A stretch of DNA of 64,000 nt, from contig JAAGOF010000095.1 in assembly GCA_010645155.1 (NCBI GenBank), positions 18,586 to 82,585 of the forward strand, given 5' to 3'. The position numbers were made by a program, and so were the translations under genes. Source of the DNA: Tigriopus japonicus (lineage: Eukaryota; Arthropoda; Copepoda; Harpacticoida; Harpacticidae). This document shows, piece after piece, positions 58,270 through 64,000 of this stretch. Positions within the stretch are counted from its first letter, which is position 1. Every line of letters begins with the position of its first letter. The notes under the pieces are model-generated. The model was not told where the DNA came from. It was given only the letters and a program-made list of their open reading frames with translations, and ran no database searches.

Positions 58270-58514
58270 GTAAGTTCCAGACATATGAAAGTTCAGAGTC
58301 GCCATTGGTGACTCGTTAACAGGCCTTAAGCTTTTCTGCAATTTCAACTCTCCGTCCGTAATCAATCTCCCCGACTTGTTGCGGATTCGGTCAGAATTTT
58401 CCCTTTCCTTTCCTCCCCCCTCCCGTTGATTGATTTGTGTCCGTTAGGGTGTGGTCCTGACTGCGTGTTCCTGACGAACTAACGTCCGTATTTTTTTCCT
58501 TTTGGACTTTTCAG
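58270..58514 (+). other. Probable actin 5'UTR intron
   Basis: A GTAAGT donor at 58270 and a pyrimidine-rich acceptor ending TTTTCAG at 58514 enclose 245 bp, leaving a 52-bp leader before the actin ATG. An intron just upstream of the start codon is common in animal actin genes. Confidence 0.6.
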
Positions 58515-58566
58515 CCCTCTCTTCCCTCTCCGCTTTGTAACCGTTTGAAAAGCCTTCGAATCCACC

Positions 58567-59599
<1,033 letters not shown>

Positions 59600-60580
59600 G
59601 CCTAGCGCTGCATCCAAAACTCTTCATTATTATTTCAACAACACCAACCACATCTTCTGTCTCCTATACGGCCCCGGAGCGACTAAACTTGACATTCCTC
59701 GAAAAAGACCCGCTCATGGCCATCCAACTGCAGACGAAATTTCATGTATTTTATTTGACTCTGTGATCTAAATATCCCAATATCCCTTGAACGAGCACTC
59801 GCCATCTTGCTCGCAATAGCAAAAAAGCAGCAGCTTTGACATGTGACTATGTAAAATTAATAATTATTAATGATGTAACATGATCAATAAAAATGGACAA
59901 ATGATAATTTAGAGTTCGATATGGTAACTACAATTCGTAATCCATCTAAAATTGACATTAACGATGGCAAAAATTGTTCAAAGCTTTCTAAAAACGAAGG
60001 ATTGAGAAGCGAACCACCCAAATAGTTCATCAAAAGCTGTTTTGCAAGAAACCACAGAAACTTGTCGATTTTCAATAGGTAAGAAGGCGTCAACATCTGT
60101 TCATCAAATGTGATCCATTCAAATTGAACGCTCTGCAAATGTTTGAAACACAATGTGTCGATCGTGGCAACAATACGTTAGAATCGGTGTATTTTTCTGA
60201 TATGAGGCATGACGTGTAGGCTAAATTTACAAGAATAAGCAAGCTTCAAGATTGTTAACTTCTATACTTCTCGTTCGATGGTGCTCTACTTGAGTTTTGA
60301 AATTGTCATCCCTGGCTTCTTCACTTCACTCCACATGACTTTCTTTGAAAACATTGCTTCAATCATGTTGCAAATTTTCTAATCAAAAGAAATACCCAGG
60401 TATTTCAAAAGGTCCCGCGGAAATCAAGCCTTTATCACTTCCACCCCAGTTTCGCCTTTCCTGAGGAAAAGATGACGACTGGCTTTCTTTTGCATACCTG
60501 TGATCAAAAAAGGCTTTCGAAACGTCGCCAAATCATCGGAAAAGCCTGGAAACTCAATTAAAAGACAAGATCGTGTCATC
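59600..60580. other. Actin 3'UTR and spacer
   Basis: About 980 bp with the actin poly(A) signal (59886-59891) and the presumed promoter/5'UTR of the palmitoyltransferase gene. A pyrimidine-rich stretch ending in AG near 60510 might be a 5'UTR splice acceptor. Nothing else recognised. Confidence 0.5.
59886..59891 (+). terminator. Poly(A) signal, actin
   Basis: AATAAA 287 bp after the actin stop codon. Confidence 0.65.
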
Positions 60581-61927
60581 ATGTCAATCACAGCGGATGT
60601 TGAACCACCTCCTCCGAAGCATCCTCGAAAATGGAGGCGAGTGCACGGGTTTCAATTGCCTCTTCATCCGCAACAAGTCATGGCATGGGGTTTTCTGGCA
60701 TTCTTCATTACATTCACATTTGGAATTCTCATTCCCTCTCTCTGCAGCGATACTCATTTCACCTTGTTCGTCGTATTCGGTGTGCTCTATTCTCTTCACT
60801 TGCTGTTCCACACGATATCGATTGTGTTGGATCCTGCGGATCCCAATCTTCGATACCGTGAGGACCGCCAACCCGTTCCCGAATTTGATCGTGCTAAACA
60901 CAACCATGTGATTGAAAACGGTCGCTGCCATTTGTGCAATATCACAATTTCCTCTCAGAGAACGAAACATTGCTCAGTGTGTAATAAGTGTGTGGCAGTA
61001 TTTGATCATCATTGTAAATGGCTGAACCAATGTATCGGTCAAAGAAACTATCTTCCGTTTTTTGGCAGTGTCCTCACAGCAATTGCAATGTCTTTGGCAT
61101 ATGTTGGTATGACTTTGACAATCATTGTATTATACTTCTGGCCCAGGCTTGACCTGTTGCATCCCTGGGAGTATTTACGCATGGATCCTCAACTTCGCAA
61201 CTCGTCCAGTGACGCGCGAACGGCGACTGATATCCAATTCGAAATGTTCACCATCCCTATGCCAAACGACTTCTTTTTGGCCATCATTACAACCGCCTCG
61301 TTATTGGCCCTTTTTGCATTCATCCTTTTAGTTCATCTGTGTGTCTTTCATGTGTACATCAATTGGTCAGGCATCACAACCTATGAATATGTACGAGAAC
61401 AAAGGCTCCAGAGCGATCAACAACTCGGCAATGTGTCCCTGCCTAATGAAGGGAAGGACATTCCAATTAGCAGTAGGGCAAACCAGCCACGGTCAAGTTG
61501 GAAATGTTGTCAGCGTTCAACGCAAGTGCGACCGGTTTCAGTCTCAAACTACCTAGAAAATCCACCCAAGCGACGGACAGCCTCCAAGGAATCGGGTCAT
61601 TTCCAAGAGGAGCAACCTCATTCAAATGTGATCAATGCCATGTCCAAAGGCGATAAGGAACTTCATGACGATCATATCGACTATCGACAGCCGAGAGGTT
61701 CTCCACACCTCGAGGCCCTTGATAGGGACGATCCTCTCAAATGGACTAATCAGCCAACGTCTGTGCCCAAATTGCCGGTAATACCTGGAATCAAATCCCG
61801 TAAACCACTGCCAACCAGTCGCCAATCCATTCTTGTGGGAAATTCAAGTGGGATAAACAGTGTTCACGAACATCTTGCAGAGGAGGACACGACCTCTATG
61901 ATCTCACATCGCATACCAATTGATTAA
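60581..61927 (+). CDS. Palmitoyltransferase ZDHHC1/11-type
   Basis: DHHC-family S-acyltransferase that would attach palmitate to protein cysteines at endomembranes; 448 aa in a single exon. The Cys-rich domain spans residues about 116-156 (CHLCN, KHCSVCNKC, FDHHCKWLNQCIGQRNY) with the catalytic motif Asp142-His-His-Cys145. Hydrophobic segments at about 33-53, 60-82, 160-187 and 255-280 give the usual four-pass topology, and TTYEY after the last one is the TTxE motif. HPLQxxAW-like and DPADPN motifs place it nearest ZDHHC1/ZDHHC11. The tail is Ser/Pro-rich and unstructured. The ATG at 60581 is chosen because the in-frame sequence upstream lacks another ATG, although the frame stays open back to 60500. 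An AATAAA is at 62076-62081. Confidence 0.9.
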   Translation: MSITADVEPPPPKHPRKWRRVHGFQLPLHPQQVMAWGFLAFFITFTFGILIPSLCSDTHFTLFVVFGVLYSLHLLFHTISIVLDPADPNLRYREDRQPVPEFDRAKHNHVIENGRCHLCNITISSQRTKHCSVCNKCVAVFDHHCKWLNQCIGQRNYLPFFGSVLTAIAMSLAYVGMTLTIIVLYFWPRLDLLHPWEYLRMDPQLRNSSSDARTATDIQFEMFTIPMPNDFFLAIITTASLLALFAFILLVHLCVFHVYINWSGITTYEYVREQRLQSDQQLGNVSLPNEGKDIPISSRANQPRSSWKCCQRSTQVRPVSVSNYLENPPKRRTASKESGHFQEEQPHSNVINAMSKGDKELHDDHIDYRQPRGSPHLEALDRDDPLKWTNQPTSVPKLPVIPGIKSRKPLPTSRQSILVGNSSGINSVHEHLAEEDTTSMISHRIPID

Positions 61928-62075
61928 CCAACTTTTGGCTACGGACATAAAGCAAATGAACCTTGTCCTCCACGAATTTGTAAGATCCGAGGCATTGACA
62001 ATTATTGTAAAGGCACGAAACAAACAAAGACTACTCACTACTCACCCCTTATAAACTGTCAATTTTTCCTTCAGC

Positions 62076-62081
62076 AATAAA
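62076..62081 (+). terminator. Poly(A) signal, palmitoyltransferase
   Basis: AATAAA 149 bp after the stop codon. Confidence 0.6.
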
Positions 62082-62681
62082 ATACGCCATGTGATTGTGT
62101 TTTTCGAGTGGATTAAATTCATCATGAAATGTTGTTTATTGCTATGCCGCACCCTTATTTCGTGCCAATCCCCTCTGATATATTCCCTTATTTGCTTTGA
62201 ATGAATGAATGAATGAATGACTTACGCTGTACATCCATTCAATTAGTCACCTACAAATTGAACAGAAAGAACCTGAAAACTGTCGACGAAGCGCAAACAT
62301 CAAACTTTTTTTGTTTTCAAGGCATTTTCATCCAATGTCACCCTCTCCGAGTATGAATTGTCAGTTTGGTCCAGTAAATTACTATTTTCCCGAGTGTTCT
62401 TCTCCAGAAACAACCAAACGAATGTTTACTATTCCCTTTTTGAAGCTCTTGAAACCAATTCAGAATGATTCCATATTTAGATTAACTTGTTTTTGTTTGT
62501 TTGAACATGGACAAGTTACACCTACTTTTCCATTTAATGTGGTTAAAATGAAGGATTATTAAGACCTTCAAACTTATTTCAGCTTTTGCTTGGTAAATCA
62601 TAGAGTACAAGGAAAGCATAACTTTTCAAATTATCATTCAAGTTCTAAAAAAGGTAAGTGATGAGAGAAAATTTCAAATAA

Positions 62682-62765
62682 ATGATTATATCTTCCTACG
62701 GAGCCCCAAGTATACGTTTGCCAGGAAACACTATCTTTTTGGGCCAAAAAAGTTGGCATGTTTGG
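62682..62765 (+). repeat. 84-bp direct repeat, copy A
   Basis: Identical to 63182-63265 except for one base (GAGCCCC here, GAGCGCC there). The start-to-start distance is exactly 500 bp. Sequence outside the 84 bp does not match. Confidence 0.95.
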
Positions 62766-63181
62766 CCTCTTAACCTTAATAGCTCAAAATTTGGACCCCT
62801 CTTAATGATACTGGACCTTCTTTTCTAATAATCTTGGCAATAAAAGTCTCTTTCATACGCAGAGATGACAAATACTTGGAATCCATTCAATGACATATCA
62901 CGCTCAATTGACAAAGCGTTGTAACAAAAAGATTTCTTCAAGGTCCTCATAACTTTTCTATTCACTTTTCATGCCTTGACTGTTCTCTCGTTTTTGAATC
63001 ACGAATGGGTTGACATGGATAAAAAATTAGGCAATCTTTGCTGCGATATTTTCATCCTATCATTTGACAGTGCATGAGGTATTCGTTAAACAATGTGAAG
63101 TTTTGAGATGTCAATTTTATAAATCCCAATTAATAGTTTGATAGCTGCTAACTGAAAATACAAAATTACATCAAATGCAGC

Positions 63182-63265
63182 ATGATTATATCTTCCTACG
63201 GAGCGCCAAGTATACGTTTGCCAGGAAACACTATCTTTTTGGGCCAAAAAAGTTGGCATGTTTGG
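63182..63265 (+). repeat. 84-bp direct repeat, copy B
   Basis: Second copy of the repeat at 62682-62765, same orientation, one mismatch. Confidence 0.95.
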
Positions 63266-64000
63266 TGTTGATTAAGTGCAAGTTCGGGCAAAAGGCTAGA
63301 TTTAGACTAAGCACCTTCTCTAATAATGAAGTTAAAAAAGCTACTTTTGTTTGTTTACGGGCCTCATCGACTCCAGTCACTCTCAACTCACATGGAATCC
63401 CACTATTCGACCAAAGTTGGGCCAGGAATGCATATTCCGAAGCGCATCATGAAATAAAGCCAAGTCAAGGATCACCAAAGACCTGGCTACTGGCTAAAGC
63501 CATTTTTTGAATTCTGCGCCAGACAGAAAAAATTAACTTAACCAGTTGTCCAACTGGTAATTCAAAGCTCACATGCTTAAATTCAACTTTATCGGCTGAA
63601 CTTTGTGTCGGTTACAGTAATTTGAAGCATAGAGCAATGCTCGCTCTTCCCATTGAATACTTGCGCTTCTTTACTTTTTCTCTCGTTTCAGCGCGTATGT
63701 GCTGCAATTATTACAAATTTTGAAACGTTGTTTCTCGCTCGTGAACAGAGGAACGTATGGCAAACAACATCCTTAAATGATTGTTTAATCAATCTAATCA
63801 AGACAAAGCCATCTACTTGAATGGAATTCGATGTATAAAAAAAATACAGCTGAGAACCTGAGTGGAGGCTTCCATGTCTTACGATTTCCTTGGCCAAGTG
63901 TACGAGGGCCTCTTTCCACTGCGTACGTTTTGCAAAGGTGCTTGAATGATTTTACATTGGGTTGTGCGGTTTCCTCCTATGTTTGGGCGATCGGATCTTA

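Larger units (their letters stand above)
56804..58566. other. SMU1 3' end and actin promoter region
   Basis: 1.76 kb holding the SMU1 poly(A) signal, then the actin upstream region with a CArG box and a probable 5'UTR intron. The 93-codon ORF at 57402-57680 has no recognisable family and is taken as non-coding. Confidence 0.55.
61928..64000. other. Right-hand non-coding region
   Basis: Holds the palmitoyltransferase 3'UTR (AATAAA at 62076-62081), a GAAT tandem run (62199-62220) and a spaced 84-bp direct duplication. A 58-bp possible minus-strand exon (63883-63940) with a GTAAGA donor lies near the window edge; see findings. No full gene was recognised. Confidence 0.5.

Noticed and set aside
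59884..60153. 89-codon minus ORF between actin and the palmitoyltransferase
   Set aside because: It overlaps the actin 3'UTR; a vague transposase-like feel could not be tied to any motif.

Overview
The window is eukaryotic nuclear DNA, most likely from an arthropod; a copepod-like crustacean is my guess. The grounds are spliceosomal introns (shortest about 66 to 70 bp, many of 100 to 250 bp), metazoan gene content, a BTB-plus-Psq transcription factor of the type expanded in arthropods, and long stretches rich in simple repeats. There are no operons, CRISPR arrays or prokaryotic signals. The species name is inference only.

Layout. (1) 1-4817: a decayed mariner-like transposase relic, then TMEM161 (+, five coding exons, 677-2632) tail to tail with CHMP5 (-, three exons, 2912-4817). 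(2) 4818-16290: 11.5 kb without a supportable coding gene, rich in triplet and tetranucleotide repeats, with a hAT-type MITE; probably upstream or intronic regulatory DNA of the next gene. (3) 16291-18240: a BTB/POZ + Psq transcription factor in one coding exon. (4) 20643-24029: PDRG1 (+, two exons, 3 kb intron). (5) 24030-35909: a second 12 kb desert, with another copy of the same MITE family. (6) 35910-44665: SUZ12 (-, nine coding exons, 735 aa). (7) 44666-56803: a dense head-to-head cluster. An unidentified four-exon gene (-, 45465-46431) starts 35 bp from the start of SMU1 (+, six exons, 46467-56803). An intronless mitochondrial MTHFD2-type gene (+, 46672-47679) lies wholly inside SMU1 intron 1. 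SMU1 intron 2 (5.6 kb) holds a pogo-like element, a long fold-back element and a repeated GC-poor motif. (8) 58567-59599: an actin gene whose middle is an 859-base run of N, with a 5'UTR intron and a consensus CArG box upstream. (9) 60581-61927: a ZDHHC1/11-type palmitoyltransferase in one exon. (10) 61928-64000: non-coding, with an 84-bp direct duplication spaced exactly 500 bp.

The recognisable genes are unrelated housekeeping or regulatory loci: ESCRT-III, PRC2, splicing, one-carbon metabolism, a prefoldin-like subunit, the cytoskeleton and protein lipidation. They do not form one pathway. All exon junctions were placed by hand from reading frame, GT/AG sites, phase and remembered family alignments; none was checked with transcripts. 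No clearly new biological system was found. The best candidates for undescribed content are the unidentified divergent gene beside SMU1 and the mobile elements in SMU1 intron 2.
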